Below are positions 27,812-38,135 of a stretch of DNA of 64,000 bases, piece after piece. Position 1 is the first letter of the stretch. Every line of letters starts with the position of its first letter. The notes under the pieces were generated by a model. The model made no database searches. It was not told where the DNA came from and saw nothing but the letters and a program-made list of their open reading frames with translations. The stretch lies in contig CP091033.1 in the NCBI GenBank assembly GCA_039725955.1, forward strand, positions 124,001 to 188,000. Direction: 5' to 3'. The stretch is from Sinorhizobium sp. B11 (GTDB taxonomy: Bacteria > Pseudomonadota > Alphaproteobacteria > Rhizobiales > Rhizobiaceae). Both the position numbers and the translations under genes were made by a program.

Positions 27812-30800
27812 ATGTATCGCAACGCTCGCCGGTGGGCTTCGCGCTCACTTCTGCTGGATTCGTGGGCTCCCCGTTGGTTGGGTGTTGGTGGAAAGGCAAA
27901 GCCTCGTAAGAATGCCGAGCGGCCCGAGGATACTGCTCAGCTTGCCACATCCGTGCAGACAACGGGCGAAAGCACGGGAAGCAACCTTGTCGGCAATCCC
28001 GACGACAGCTCTGCGCTCGGCGGACAGGATAAAGAATCAAGAGTGGACGCGATCGGCGAAGCAGATCTTCAGAGCGATCTGGACCCCGTGTCCCCATCCT
28101 TGGCCGAGGCTTTCGCGGCCGCGCGCGAAACGGGCGTTCGAAGCGGAGGCTTAGCCGCGTCTGTCCTGTCGGCCCATGGTCCGGTTTTTGCAGCTTTCGG
28201 GCAGAACGCGAATGGTTACCGCAGTTATGCCGGCATTGGCACCATGGGCGAGGATCCCCTGGCCCCTTATCTGCCGCAGAGCCCCGGACCGGCAGTATCA
28301 GGACAAGGTTCCGCTGCCGTAGCAGGCGGGCGCTCTCACTCCGGCAAGGTGGTCATCCTCGAAACGAGCCCGTCGGCAGCAGCGGTGGCTGCACATCACG
28401 GCGGATCGAATTCACTGGCGTTCGGCATGCCTTTCGGTGTCTGCGGCTGCGGCTACTTCACATCCCCCACGCGGATTCTCGATTGGGCCCATGGCGGCGC
28501 CATGCTTCAGCAGGATGGTCAATTGCCGGGGACAAGGCTGACCGAAGGGCCGGACTATGTAGCCACGATCAAGCGAGCCATCGGCGCATCAGTCAGCGAC
28601 CCGCTTCTCGATCGCAACTTATCCCCGCTGTCGAACTGGCGGGCGACCGTTACCTCGACGAATTTGTCGAACTTCAACGGATCGTTGCCCGGCGGCGGAG
28701 AAATGGGAACGTTAACCGGCACCAAGGGTCGAGGGGTCCTTTCCGGCTCGGTCACCACACCCCCGATCACGCAGCGGTCTTTGGCGACGCAAAGTCTGGC
28801 AGCCGCAGCGGCGCCCGCCAACAAGGTCGTGGCGGAAAATCTGCTGCAGGGCAATCCGGAGAGCGAGTGGGGCATCGACGGCGCCGGCAGCTCCAATATC
28901 GAGGGATTCGCGACCGATATCAGCGTCGATAACGGTAAGACGATCAGCTTCAAGATCGACACCGATTCCAACAATTACAGGATCGATATCTACCGCCTCG
29001 GCTATTATGGCGGCATGGGTGCGCGCAAGGTCACGACCATTCAGCACACCGGCGTGCAGAACCAACCCAATCCGTTGCGCAATGCCACGACCGGCACCGT
29101 GGATGCCGGTAACTGGGCCGTGTCGGCCTCTTGGACCGTGCCTGAAGATGCCGTTTCAGGCGTTTATATCGCCAAGCTCGTGCGACAGGACGGCACCTTC
29201 GGCGAAAATCAGATCCCTTTCATCGTGCGCGACGACGACAGCCACAGCGATATCGTCTTCCAGACCGCTGACCAGACCTGGCAAGCCTATAACGGCTGGG
29301 GTGGTGCAAACTTCTACGGCGGTAATGGTCCGGCAACGGGGCAGGGCGCTGGTCGCGCCTATGCTGTCAGTTACAACAGGCCGATTGCGACCCGTGGCGG
29401 GGTTGGCACGTATGCCGGTCCGCAGGACTACCTGTTCGGCGCTGAATATGCAGGCATCTACTGGCTGGAGCAGAACGGCTACGATGTTTCGTACCTGTCA
29501 GGTGTGGACGTCGACCGCTATGGCAGCCTGCTGCTCAATCACAAGACCTATATTGATGCCGGGCATGACGAATACTGGTCCGGTCAGCAGAGGACGAATG
29601 TCGAAGCCGCGCGCGATGCGGGCGTCAACCTGATGTTCTGGAGCGGTAACGAGGTCTATTGGCGCACCCGTTGGGGCAATGCCTACAGCGCCGACGGCAC
29701 GCCTTATCGAACCCTGATTTCCTACAAGGAGACCTGGTCGCCCGGCGCCAGCATCGATCCTTCCAACCAGTGGACGGGTACCTTCCGCGATCCGCGTCTC
29801 AGCCCACCCGCGATCGGCGGCGGAAACCCGGAAAACTCGCTGACCGGACAGTTGTTCAAGGTCGATGATGTCGGCAGCAATCTCAGCGCGATCACCGTTG
29901 GATATGATGATGCCAACCTGCGTTTCTGGCGCAATACCAGCGTCGCCAATCTTCAGCCCGGCCAGACGGCAACGCTGACCAAGAACTATCTTGGTTACGA
30001 ATGGGATGAAGCGCCTGACAACGGCTTTGATCCCGCCGGCCTCGTCAAGCTGTCGTCGACGACGCTTCCGGTCAGCACCTATTTGCTCGATTACGGAAAC
30101 ACGACCGGTAACGCGACCGCGACCCACAATCTGACGCTCTATCGTGCGCCGAGCGGCGCACTGGTGTTCGGCGCCGGTACCGTCTACTGGACATGGGGCT
30201 TAAGCAACAATCACGATAATGAGGCAACCCCGACCGATCCCCGCGTACAGCAGGCAATGGTCAATCTGCTGGCCGACATGGGCATTCAGCCCGGGACGCT
30301 GCAGTCCGGCCTTGTCGCCACGACAGGCTCCACCGATCACGTCGCGCCGACCTCCATCATCACCGTGCCATCAACGGCGACCGTCGGCTCTACAGTTACG
30401 ATCACGGGGACCGCCACCGACACGGGCGGCGGGGTCATTGCCGGTGTCGAGGTCTCGACCGACAATGGGGCGAGCTGGCATCCGGCGACGGGCGATGAAA
30501 ACTGGACATATACATGGTCGCCGCAGGTGGCGGGCAGCTACACGATCCGGTCACGGGCAGTCGACGACAGCATCAACCTTGAGACCCCTTCGGCGGGACG
30601 CACGGTCACCGTCACCGGGGCGAGCTACACGTCGCTCTTCGGCTCGGCGACGCCGGCTGTCGTCAACACCGATGATACGTCGGCCGTTGAGCTCGGGGTC
30701 AAATTCCAGACCTCCGCGGCAGGCACCGTCACCGGCATTCGCTTTTACAAGGGCAGCCAGGATACCGGCACGCATACCGGTTCACTCTGGTCGAGCACCG

Positions 30801-33800
30801 GTACGCGGCTTGCGACCCTCACCTTCACGAACGAAACTGCCAGCGGCTGGCAGATCGCCTATTTTTCGAGCCCGGTGGCGTTGACGGCCGGTCAGACCTA
30901 CACGGCGTCCTACCACACCGATACCGGCCACTATTCGACAACCGCCAATTACTTCGTCTCCAACGTGACGAGCGGCTCCCTGACGGCGCCGGCCAGTGGC
31001 AACGGCGTATATGCCTATGGCAGCAACAGCCTCTTCCCTACGAGCACCTTCGAACAGACCAACTATTGGGTCGACGTGATGTTCACCACGCCGGGCTCCA
31101 ACACGACGCCAACGGCGGTTGCCGATGCTGGCGACGCGACCGAGAAGGGTGGTGTGGCCAATGGTTCGGGCGGCGCGGTTGCGAGCGGCAACGTGCTGAC
31201 CAACGACACCGATCCGGATGCCGGCGACACCAAGACGGTCACGGCCGTGGTCTTCGGTTCGACATCGGGCACGCTCGGCACGGCGCTGAACGGCACCTAT
31301 GGCAGCCTCGTGCTCAATGCATCGGGTGCCTATAGCTATGCCGTCAACGAGACCAATGCCGCCGTCCAGGGGCTGCGCCAGTCGACCAATACGCTGAGCG
31401 ATGTCTTCAGCTACACGATGCGTGACACGGCCGGGGCCACCGCGACGGCCAGCCTGACCATCACCATCCATGGCGCCAATGACGCACCGGTGCTCGCCGT
31501 CCAGACGGCGACCCAGAACGCCACCGTCGGCTCTGCCTTCTCCTTCGCGGTGCCGACGACGACCTTCACCGATGTCGACAGCGGCGAGACGCTGACCTAT
31601 TCGGCAACGGCCGCCGACGGTACGGCGCTGCCCACCTGGCTGAGCTTCAATGCCACGACCCGGACATTCTCCGGCACGCCCACGATATCAGGCACTTACG
31701 GCGTCAAGGTAACGGCGACAGACCTCGGTGGCCTTTCGGCCAACGAGACCTTCAGCATCGCCGTATCGACGCCTGGCAATACGACGCCAACGGCGGTTGC
31801 CGATGCTGGCGACGCGACCGAGAAGGGTGGTGTGGCCAATGGTTCGGGCGGCGCGGTTGCGAGCGGCAACGTGCTGACCAACGACACCGATCCGGATGCC
31901 GGCGACACCAAGACGGTCACGGCCGTGGTCTTCGGCTCGACATCGGGCACGCTCGGCACGGCGCTGAACGGCACCTATGGCAGCCTCGTGCTCAATGCAT
32001 CGGGTGCCTATAGCTATGCCGTCAACGAGACCAATGCCGCTGTCCAGGGGCTGCGCCAGTCGACCAATACGCTGAGCGATGTCTTCAGCTACACGATGCG
32101 CGACACGGCCGGGGCCACCGCCACGGCCAGCCTGACCATCACCATCCATGGCGCCAATGACGCACCGGTGCTGGCCGTTCAGACGGCGACCCAGAACGCC
32201 ACCGTCGGCTCTGCCTTCTCCTTCGCGGTTCCGACGACGACCTTCACCGATGTCGACAGCGGCGAGACGCTGACCTACTCGGCAACGGCCGCCGACGGTA
32301 CGGCGCTGCCCACCTGGCTGAGCTTCAATGCCACGACCCGGACGTTCAGTGGTACGCCCACGATATCAGGCACTTACGGCGTCAAGGTAACGGCGACCGA
32401 TCTCGGTGGTCTTTCGGCCAACGAGACCTTCAGTGTCGCAGTGTCGGCAGCACCAACGACCTACAGCCTGTTCTCCGCCTCCAGCACGCCGACCCAGACG
32501 AACCTCAACGACGGTCAGCAGCTTGAGCTCGGCGTCAAGTTCCAGTCGAATGTTGGCGGCGACATTACCGGCATCAAGTTCTATCGCAGCGCCAACGACA
32601 ACGGACAGAACGTCGTCGACCTGTGGAGTTCCACCGGCACCAAACTCGCGACGGCCACCTTCACCAACACCACGGCAAGCGGCTGGCAGACGGTCAACTT
32701 TACAACACCCGTCACCATCACAGCCAATACCACCTATGTCGCCTCCTATCACACAACAGGCGCTTACGTCGCGACCAACAATTTCTATACAACGGCCGTC
32801 ACCAGCGGCCCGCTGACGGCGACAGCCAGTGGCAATGGCGTCTACCGCTATGGCGGATCGGCCACGACAGGTATTTTCCCGAACGCCACCTACGGTGCCG
32901 CCAATTACTATGCCGATGTGGTCTTCCGCCCCTCGACCGCGAACAATACGACGCCAACGGCGGTTGCCGATGCTGGCGACGCGACCGAGAAGGGTGGTGT
33001 GGCCAATGGTTCGGGCGGCGCGGTTGCGAGCGGCAACGTGCTGACCAACGACACCGATCCGGATGCCGGCGACACCAAGACGGTCACGGCCGTGGTCTTC
33101 GGTTCGACATCGGGCACGCTCGGCACGGCGCTGAACGGCACCTATGGCAGCCTCGTGCTCAATGCATCGGGTGCCTATAGCTATGCCGTCAACGAGACCA
33201 ATGCCGCCGTCCAGGGGCTGCGCCAGTCGACCAATACGCTGAGCGATGTCTTCAGCTACACGATGCGTGACACGGCCGGGGCCACCGCGACGGCCAGCCT
33301 GACCATCACCATCCATGGCGCCAATGACGCACCGGTGCTGGCCGTCCAGACGGCGACCCAGAACGCCACCGTCGGCTCTGCCTTCTCCTTCGCGGTGCCG
33401 ACCACGACCTTCACCGATGTCGACAGCGGCGAGACGCTGACCTATTCGGCAACGGCTGCTGATGGCACGGCGCTTCCCGCCTGGCTGAGCTTCAATGCCA
33501 CGACACGGACGTTCAGTGGTACGCCGACGACAGGCGGAAGCTATGGCGTCAAGGTAACGGCGACAGACCTCGGTGGCCTTTCGGCCAACGAGACCTTCAG
33601 CATCGCCGTATCGACGCCTGGCAATACGACGCCAACGGCGGTTGCCGATGCTGGCGACGCGACCGAGAAGGGTGGGGTGGCCAATGGTTCGGGCGGTGCG
33701 GTTGCGAGCGGCAACGTGCTGACCAACGACACCGATCCGGATGCCGGCGACACCAAGACGGTCACGGCCGTGGTCTTCGGCTCGACATCGGGCACGCTCG

Positions 33801-34804
33801 GCACGGCGCTGAACGGCACCTATGGCAGCCTCGTGCTCAATGCATCGGGTGCCTATAGCTATGCCGTCAACGAGACCAATGCCGCTGTCCAGGGGCTGCG
33901 CCAGTCGACCAATACGCTGAGCGATGTCTTCAGCTACACGATGCGCGACACGGCCGGGGCCACCGCCACGGCCAGCCTGACCATCACCATCCATGGCGCC
34001 AATGACGCACCGGTGCTGGCCGTTCAGACGGCGACCCAGAACGCCACCGTCGGCTCTGCCTTCTCCTTCGCGGTGCCGACGACGACCTTCACCGATGTCG
34101 ACAGCGGCGAGACGCTGACCTACTCGGCAACGGCCGCCGACGGTACGGCGCTGCCCACCTGGCTGAGCTTCAATGCCACGACCCGGACGTTCAGTGGTAC
34201 GCCCACGATATCAGGCACTTACGGCGTCAAGGTAACGGCGACCGATCTCGGTGGTCTTTCGGCCAACGAGACCTTCAGTGTCGCAGTGTCGGCAGCACCA
34301 ACGACCTACAGCCTGTTCTCCGCCTCCAGCACGCCGACCCAGACGAACCTCAACGACGGTCAGCAGCTTGAGCTCGGCGTCAAGTTCCAGTCGAATGTTG
34401 GCGGCGACATTACCGGCATCAAGTTCTATCGCAGCGCCAACGACAACGGACAGAACGTCGTCGACCTGTGGAGTTCCACCGGCACCAAGCTCGCGACCGC
34501 CACCTTCACCAACACCACGGCAAGCGGCTGGCAGACGGTCAACTTTACAACACCCGTCACCATCACAGCCAATACCACCTATGTCGCCTCCTATCACACA
34601 ACAGGCGCTTACGTCGCGACGGATGCCTTCTTCAACAATGCCGTGACAAATGGTCCGCTGACGGCCCAGTCCAGTGCCGCGGCCGGCGGGAACGGTGTCT
34701 ACGCCTATGGCGGATCGGCGACCACGGGGCTCTTCCCGAGCAATACCTATGATTCAGCCAATTACTATGCCGATGTGATCTTCCGCCCGCAGCTTGCCGC
34801 ATGA
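27812..34804 (+). CDS. giant modular repeat protein with dimethylformamidase-like, DUF4082, VCBS and Ig-like domains
   Basis: 2330 residues from ATG 27812 (GAGAGGG at 799-805 upstream; the frame continues to a TTG at 27746). Residues 1-340 are low-complexity with no known domain. Residues about 342-830 resemble the large-subunit domain of N,N-dimethylformamidase (GYYGGMGARKV, WQAYNGWGGANFYGG, SYNRPIATRGG, DAGHDEYWS). An Ig-like domain follows (about 840-940), then a DUF4082-like domain (940-1094). From residue 1098 there are two copies of a 615-residue block, each made of two VCBS-plus-putative-Ig units of 226 residues and one DUF4082-like domain. There is no Sec signal and no RTX nonapeptides, so export, if any, would be by a C-terminal signal. 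Likely a surface or secreted protein; function unknown. The next gene starts immediately after. Confidence 0.85.
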   Translation: MYRNARRWASRSLLLDSWAPRWLGVGGKAKPRKNAERPEDTAQLATSVQTTGESTGSNLVGNPDDSSALGGQDKESRVDAIGEADLQSDLDPVSPSLAEAFAAARETGVRSGGLAASVLSAHGPVFAAFGQNANGYRSYAGIGTMGEDPLAPYLPQSPGPAVSGQGSAAVAGGRSHSGKVVILETSPSAAAVAAHHGGSNSLAFGMPFGVCGCGYFTSPTRILDWAHGGAMLQQDGQLPGTRLTEGPDYVATIKRAIGASVSDPLLDRNLSPLSNWRATVTSTNLSNFNGSLPGGGEMGTLTGTKGRGVLSGSVTTPPITQRSLATQSLAAAAAPANKVVAENLLQGNPESEWGIDGAGSSNIEGFATDISVDNGKTISFKIDTDSNNYRIDIYRLGYYGGMGARKVTTIQHTGVQNQPNPLRNATTGTVDAGNWAVSASWTVPEDAVSGVYIAKLVRQDGTFGENQIPFIVRDDDSHSDIVFQTADQTWQAYNGWGGANFYGGNGPATGQGAGRAYAVSYNRPIATRGGVGTYAGPQDYLFGAEYAGIYWLEQNGYDVSYLSGVDVDRYGSLLLNHKTYIDAGHDEYWSGQQRTNVEAARDAGVNLMFWSGNEVYWRTRWGNAYSADGTPYRTLISYKETWSPGASIDPSNQWTGTFRDPRLSPPAIGGGNPENSLTGQLFKVDDVGSNLSAITVGYDDANLRFWRNTSVANLQPGQTATLTKNYLGYEWDEAPDNGFDPAGLVKLSSTTLPVSTYLLDYGNTTGNATATHNLTLYRAPSGALVFGAGTVYWTWGLSNNHDNEATPTDPRVQQAMVNLLADMGIQPGTLQSGLVATTGSTDHVAPTSIITVPSTATVGSTVTITGTATDTGGGVIAGVEVSTDNGASWHPATGDENWTYTWSPQVAGSYTIRSRAVDDSINLETPSAGRTVTVTGASYTSLFGSATPAVVNTDDTSAVELGVKFQTSAAGTVTGIRFYKGSQDTGTHTGSLWSSTGTRLATLTFTNETASGWQIAYFSSPVALTAGQTYTASYHTDTGHYSTTANYFVSNVTSGSLTAPASGNGVYAYGSNSLFPTSTFEQTNYWVDVMFTTPGSNTTPTAVADAGDATEKGGVANGSGGAVASGNVLTNDTDPDAGDTKTVTAVVFGSTSGTLGTALNGTYGSLVLNASGAYSYAVNETNAAVQGLRQSTNTLSDVFSYTMRDTAGATATASLTITIHGANDAPVLAVQTATQNATVGSAFSFAVPTTTFTDVDSGETLTYSATAADGTALPTWLSFNATTRTFSGTPTISGTYGVKVTATDLGGLSANETFSIAVSTPGNTTPTAVADAGDATEKGGVANGSGGAVASGNVLTNDTDPDAGDTKTVTAVVFGSTSGTLGTALNGTYGSLVLNASGAYSYAVNETNAAVQGLRQSTNTLSDVFSYTMRDTAGATATASLTITIHGANDAPVLAVQTATQNATVGSAFSFAVPTTTFTDVDSGETLTYSATAADGTALPTWLSFNATTRTFSGTPTISGTYGVKVTATDLGGLSANETFSVAVSAAPTTYSLFSASSTPTQTNLNDGQQLELGVKFQSNVGGDITGIKFYRSANDNGQNVVDLWSSTGTKLATATFTNTTASGWQTVNFTTPVTITANTTYVASYHTTGAYVATNNFYTTAVTSGPLTATASGNGVYRYGGSATTGIFPNATYGAANYYADVVFRPSTANNTTPTAVADAGDATEKGGVANGSGGAVASGNVLTNDTDPDAGDTKTVTAVVFGSTSGTLGTALNGTYGSLVLNASGAYSYAVNETNAAVQGLRQSTNTLSDVFSYTMRDTAGATATASLTITIHGANDAPVLAVQTATQNATVGSAFSFAVPTTTFTDVDSGETLTYSATAADGTALPAWLSFNATTRTFSGTPTTGGSYGVKVTATDLGGLSANETFSIAVSTPGNTTPTAVADAGDATEKGGVANGSGGAVASGNVLTNDTDPDAGDTKTVTAVVFGSTSGTLGTALNGTYGSLVLNASGAYSYAVNETNAAVQGLRQSTNTLSDVFSYTMRDTAGATATASLTITIHGANDAPVLAVQTATQNATVGSAFSFAVPTTTFTDVDSGETLTYSATAADGTALPTWLSFNATTRTFSGTPTISGTYGVKVTATDLGGLSANETFSVAVSAAPTTYSLFSASSTPTQTNLNDGQQLELGVKFQSNVGGDITGIKFYRSANDNGQNVVDLWSSTGTKLATATFTNTTASGWQTVNFTTPVTITANTTYVASYHTTGAYVATDAFFNNAVTNGPLTAQSSAAAGGNGVYAYGGSATTGLFPSNTYDSANYYADVIFRPQLAA
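31103..32947 (+). repeat. 1845-bp coding super-repeat, copy 1
   Basis: Contains two 678-bp units (31103-31780 and 31781-32458) followed by a 489-bp DUF4082-encoding segment. It starts at ACGACGCCAACGGCGGTTGC. Copy 2 begins exactly 1845 bp later. All lengths are multiples of three, so reading frame is kept. Confidence 0.92.
32948..34792 (+). repeat. 1845-bp coding super-repeat, copy 2
   Basis: Units at 32948-33625 and 33626-34303, then the final DUF4082 segment, whose last 150 bases have diverged from copy 1 and carry a small in-frame insertion. Silent markers pair unit 1 with 3 and unit 2 with 4, for example GGTTCG versus GGCTCG and CGTGAC versus CGCGAC. Confidence 0.9.
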
Positions 34805-34887
34805 CCTATCACAAGGAGATTACGAAGGATTCGTATGAGGCTTATACGACGCAAACGCCAATCGCTCCGGGCGGCCATATCCAGGGC

Positions 34888-36078
34888 ATGCCGATGAACG
34901 GGATCGAGCGGCTGCCGGTGACCGTGCTTGCCGGCTTTCTGGGTGCTGGCAAGACGACACTTCTCAGTCACGTCCTGAACAACCGGGAGGGTTTGCGGGT
35001 TGCCGTCATCGTCAACGACATGAGTGAAGTGAACATAGACGCAAGCCTCATTCGAGACGGCGGCTGCAACCTTTCGCATACGACGGAGGCATTGGTCGAG
35101 CTCAGCAACGGCTGCATATGCTGCACCCTGCGCAACGACCTGCTGACGGAAGTGCGGCGATTGGCCGAAGCGGGGCGGTACGATTATCTGTTGATCGAGG
35201 GTACCGGCATCGCCGAGCCACGCCCAATTGCAGCAACATTTTCCTTCCGCGATGAAAACGGTGTTTCGCTTTCCGATTTTGCGAGGCTCGACACGATGGT
35301 CACTGTGGTCGACGCCGCGAACCTGTTAGCCGACTACGGTACTGCCGATCTGCTTGCCGACCGGGGCCTGCAACGCGACGGCGAGGACCGCCGCACCCTC
35401 ATCGACCTGCTGGTCGACCAGATCGAGTTTGCCGATATTGTGGTGATCAACAAGATCTCGGACGCGACTGAAGAGGTCCGCGCGGAGGTCCGCAAGATTG
35501 TTGCGTCCCTCAACCCCGATGCACGCCAGGTGGAGACGGATCTCGGCAAGGTCTCCCTGGCAACAGTTCTCAATACCGGCCTTTTCGATGAAGAAAAGGC
35601 CGCTGCGCATCCCTTGTGGCACAAGGAATTGTACAGCCCGGGCGAACATGTTCCGGAGACGGAGGAATACGGGGTATCGAGCTTTGTCTACCGCACGCGG
35701 CGTCCCTTCGACCCCAAGCGGTTTCGTGCATTCCTCGACGAGCCCTGGCCGGGAGTGCTGCGCGCCAAGGGCCATTTCTGGCTTGCCACACGTCCGCGCC
35801 ACGTGGGCCTGATGTCGGCTGCCGGGGTGCAACGTCGCTGCGAACCCATGGGTCTCTGGTGGGCGGCCGTTCCGCGACAGGATTGGCCGAACCATCAACA
35901 GTTTCAGCAACACCTGCAGAGCCGGTGGGACAGCGCCTGGGGCGACCGCCGGCAGGAACTGGTATTCATCGGCGTTGGCATGGACGAGACGGGCGTGCGG
36001 ACCGCACTGGACGATTGCCTCGCGAGCGCCGACCCGCGCGACTGGGCGGCCCTCGAAGATCCGTTCCCGGCCTGGTAG
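34888..36078 (+). CDS. CobW/COG0523-family metallochaperone GTPase
   Basis: 396 residues from ATG 34888; the frame extends upstream to an ATG at 34801 that overlaps the giant gene's stop, but those 29 residues are not family-like. Walker A GFLGAGKTTLL at residues 16-26, the metal-binding CICC motif in NGCICCTLRNDLL near residue 80, GTGIAEP near 112, and the G4 motif NKISD near 190. A CobW C-terminal domain follows (GVLRAKGHFWLATRP...). The 400-residue form with this C-terminus is like ZigA/YeiR-type zinc chaperones that deliver metal under zinc limitation. No Zur box was recognised upstream. Convergent to the M20 gene. Confidence 0.88.
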   Translation: MPMNGIERLPVTVLAGFLGAGKTTLLSHVLNNREGLRVAVIVNDMSEVNIDASLIRDGGCNLSHTTEALVELSNGCICCTLRNDLLTEVRRLAEAGRYDYLLIEGTGIAEPRPIAATFSFRDENGVSLSDFARLDTMVTVVDAANLLADYGTADLLADRGLQRDGEDRRTLIDLLVDQIEFADIVVINKISDATEEVRAEVRKIVASLNPDARQVETDLGKVSLATVLNTGLFDEEKAAAHPLWHKELYSPGEHVPETEEYGVSSFVYRTRRPFDPKRFRAFLDEPWPGVLRAKGHFWLATRPRHVGLMSAAGVQRRCEPMGLWWAAVPRQDWPNHQQFQQHLQSRWDSAWGDRRQELVFIGVGMDETGVRTALDDCLASADPRDWAALEDPFPAW

Positions 36079-36088
36079 GCGAAGGCTC

Positions 36089-37270
36089 TCAGTCGTCGAG
36101 ATAGCGTTCGGTCAAGCGCGCCCACATCGCGGCGCCCGCCGTCAGGGATTTGTCGGCAAAGTCGTATTTGGCGCTGTGCAGGATCGCGGATTCCACACCG
36201 TTGCCGAGCCGCAGGAAACTGCCGGGTTTGTGCTCGAGGAAATGCGAGAAGTCCTCACTGCCGGGGATGAGGTTGCAGAGGGCTACCTTGTCGGCACCGA
36301 CCAGCTCTTCTGCAACCTTACGGGCGAATTCGGTTTCCGTCTCCGAATTGACGACCACGGGGTGTCCGCGCGTGTATTCGATTTCCGCGGTTGCGCCGTA
36401 ACCGTCTGCAATCGTCTCAGTGAGCCTGCGGATCCTGGCCTCCAAGGTGTCTCGCACCTTCGGATCGAAGGAGCGGATGCTCAGCAGCAGTTTTGCACTT
36501 TCTGGGATGACGTTTGCGGCTTCGCCGGCGTGGATTGCACCGACCGTGACGACGGCGGTCTGTGTCGGATCGATGCTGCGGGAGACGACCGATTGCAGGC
36601 TGACGACGAGGTTGCAGGCAACGACCACCGGATCGACGGTCAGATGCGGCCGCGAGGCGTGGCCGCCCTTGCCCCTGATGACGATCTCGGCGCTGTCGGC
36701 AGCGGCCATCAGCGGGCCCGATCGCATCAGCCAGGTGCCCTCGGGTGCGCCTGGATGATTGTGCAGACCGAAAATGACGTCGAAGGGGAAGCGTTCAAAC
36801 AGCCCGTCGGCGATCATGGCGGGTGCGCCACTCAATGCGCCTGCCTCTTCAGCGGGCTGGAAAATCAGATTGACGGTGCCGTTGAAGCGGCGCGTGCGCG
36901 CCAGATATTCGGCTGCACCGAGAAGGATCGTCGTGTGGCCGTCATGCCCACAGGCATGCATCTTGCCGGCAACCGTGCTGGCATAGGGGCGACCGGTCTC
37001 CTCTGTGATCGGCAGGGCGTCCATGTCGGCGCGGATGGCGATGCTCTTCTTTCCGGCTCCGACCGTCATGCGCGCAACCACGCCATGGCCCCCGACATTG
37101 CGGGTTACTTCATAGCCCCAGGATTCGAGCTTTTCAGCAACGAAACGGGCTGTTTCGGTTTCCTCGAAGGAGAGCTCGGGGTGGGCGTGGAGATGCCGGC
37201 GGATGGCCGTCAGCTCCGCTTCCATAGGTTCGAAATCGGAGAGGCGGGCAAAATCATTGTCGAGGGACAT
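36089..37270 (-). CDS. M20 family amidohydrolase (HipO/IAA-amino acid hydrolase-like)
   Basis: 393 residues. Metal-dependent M20D peptidase features: RRHLHAHPELSFEE near residue 25, RADMDALPI near 80, the metal ligands HACGHDGHT near 107, and FQPAEEAG near 140, then the dimerisation domain and a final HSAKYDF segment. Enzymes of this group cleave N-acyl amino acids or related amides (hippurate, indoleacetyl-amino acids, N-acetyl-diaminopimelate). It is the last gene of the minus-strand importer operon 40986-36089, 85 nt after the ATPase gene, so it probably hydrolyses the imported N-acylated compound to an amino acid. The substrate is not determined. Confidence 0.9.
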   Translation of the reverse strand: MSLDNDFARLSDFEPMEAELTAIRRHLHAHPELSFEETETARFVAEKLESWGYEVTRNVGGHGVVARMTVGAGKKSIAIRADMDALPITEETGRPYASTVAGKMHACGHDGHTTILLGAAEYLARTRRFNGTVNLIFQPAEEAGALSGAPAMIADGLFERFPFDVIFGLHNHPGAPEGTWLMRSGPLMAAADSAEIVIRGKGGHASRPHLTVDPVVVACNLVVSLQSVVSRSIDPTQTAVVTVGAIHAGEAANVIPESAKLLLSIRSFDPKVRDTLEARIRRLTETIADGYGATAEIEYTRGHPVVVNSETETEFARKVAEELVGADKVALCNLIPGSEDFSHFLEHKPGSFLRLGNGVESAILHSAKYDFADKSLTAGAAMWARLTERYLDD

Positions 37271-37355
37271 GGCAATTCCAGTTTGATGGGCGCGGTATCG
37301 CCGGCCGGCTCACGCTAAAGCCAGCCCGCAAGGCAAGAGCATGGGAGCCGCCGCG

Positions 37356-38135
37356 CTAGATGAAGCGCGACAGGAAGCTTCTGGTACGGGGGTGCTGCGG
37401 GTTGCCGATCACGTCTTCCGGCTTGCCCTGTTCCACGACCTTGCCGCCATCCATGAAGACGACGCGGTCGGCCGCTTCCCGCGCAAAACCGATCTCATGG
37501 GTGACGACGATCATTGTCAGACCCTGATTTGCCAGATCCCGCATGGTAGCGAGAACCTCGCCGACCAGCTCGGGGTCAAGTGCCGAGGTCGGCTCGTCGA
37601 AGAGCATCAGCTTCGGCTTGATGGCCAGCGCGCGGGCAATCGCCACGCGCTGCTGCTGGCCGCCGGAAAGCTGACGCGGATAGCTGTCGGCCTTGGCCGA
37701 AAGCCCGACCCGTTCGAGCAGCCTGAGGGCATTTTCGGTTGCGACCTTTCGGCTTTCGCCATGTATGCCGACCGGTGCCTCGATGATGTTCTGCAGCGCC
37801 GTCATATGCGGGTAGAGATTGAACTGCTGGAACACCATGCCGATCTTGCGCCGCTGCAGCGCGATCGCATGGTTCGACAGCTGCAGCAGCCGGTCCTTGT
37901 GCAGGCGGTAGCCGATCTGTTCGCCGTCCACCTCGATCGAACCCTGATTGATGGATTCGAGGTGGTTGATACAGCGCAGGAACGTCGACTTGCCGGAGCC
38001 GGAGGGTCCAAGGACGACGACGACCTCGCCGGGTGCAACGTCGAGATCGATGCCCTTCAGCACTTCCAGATCTGCGAAGGACTTATGGACATTGCGTGCC
38101 TTGACGAGAGGCTCGATCGTGGCGATCTCGTTCAT
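37356..38135 (-). CDS. polar amino-acid ABC transporter ATP-binding protein
   Basis: 259 residues, starting at ATG 38135 with GGAGG upstream and overlapping the permease stop by 4 nt. Walker [16 protein letters not shown] near 39, PAAT-family [16 protein letters not shown] near 95, [15 protein letters not shown] near 152, [14 protein letters not shown] near 170, and the switch His in VVTHEIGFA. GlnQ/HisP-type. It powers the importer with the two preceding genes. A longer frame to 39089 is only an antisense-free extension through the permease gene and is not used. Confidence 0.93.
   Translation of the reverse strand: MNEIATIEPLVKARNVHKSFADLEVLKGIDLDVAPGEVVVVLGPSGSGKSTFLRCINHLESINQGSIEVDGEQIGYRLHKDRLLQLSNHAIALQRRKIGMVFQQFNLYPHMTALQNIIEAPVGIHGESRKVATENALRLLERVGLSAKADSYPRQLSGGQQQRVAIARALAIKPKLMLFDEPTSALDPELVGEVLATMRDLANQGLTMIVVTHEIGFAREAADRVVFMDGGKVVEQGKPEDVIGNPQHPRTRSFLSRFI

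Noticed and set aside
32366..33994. 542-codon minus-strand frame within the repeat gene
   Set aside because: It mirrors the repeat structure of the plus-strand gene and gives Arg/Gly-rich low-complexity protein; no start context.
31103..34792. Repeated DNA that might suggest a CRISPR array or transposon copies
   Set aside because: The units are 678 bp, all in one open frame and encode VCBS/Ig domains; there are no short spacers, terminal inverted repeats or transposase.
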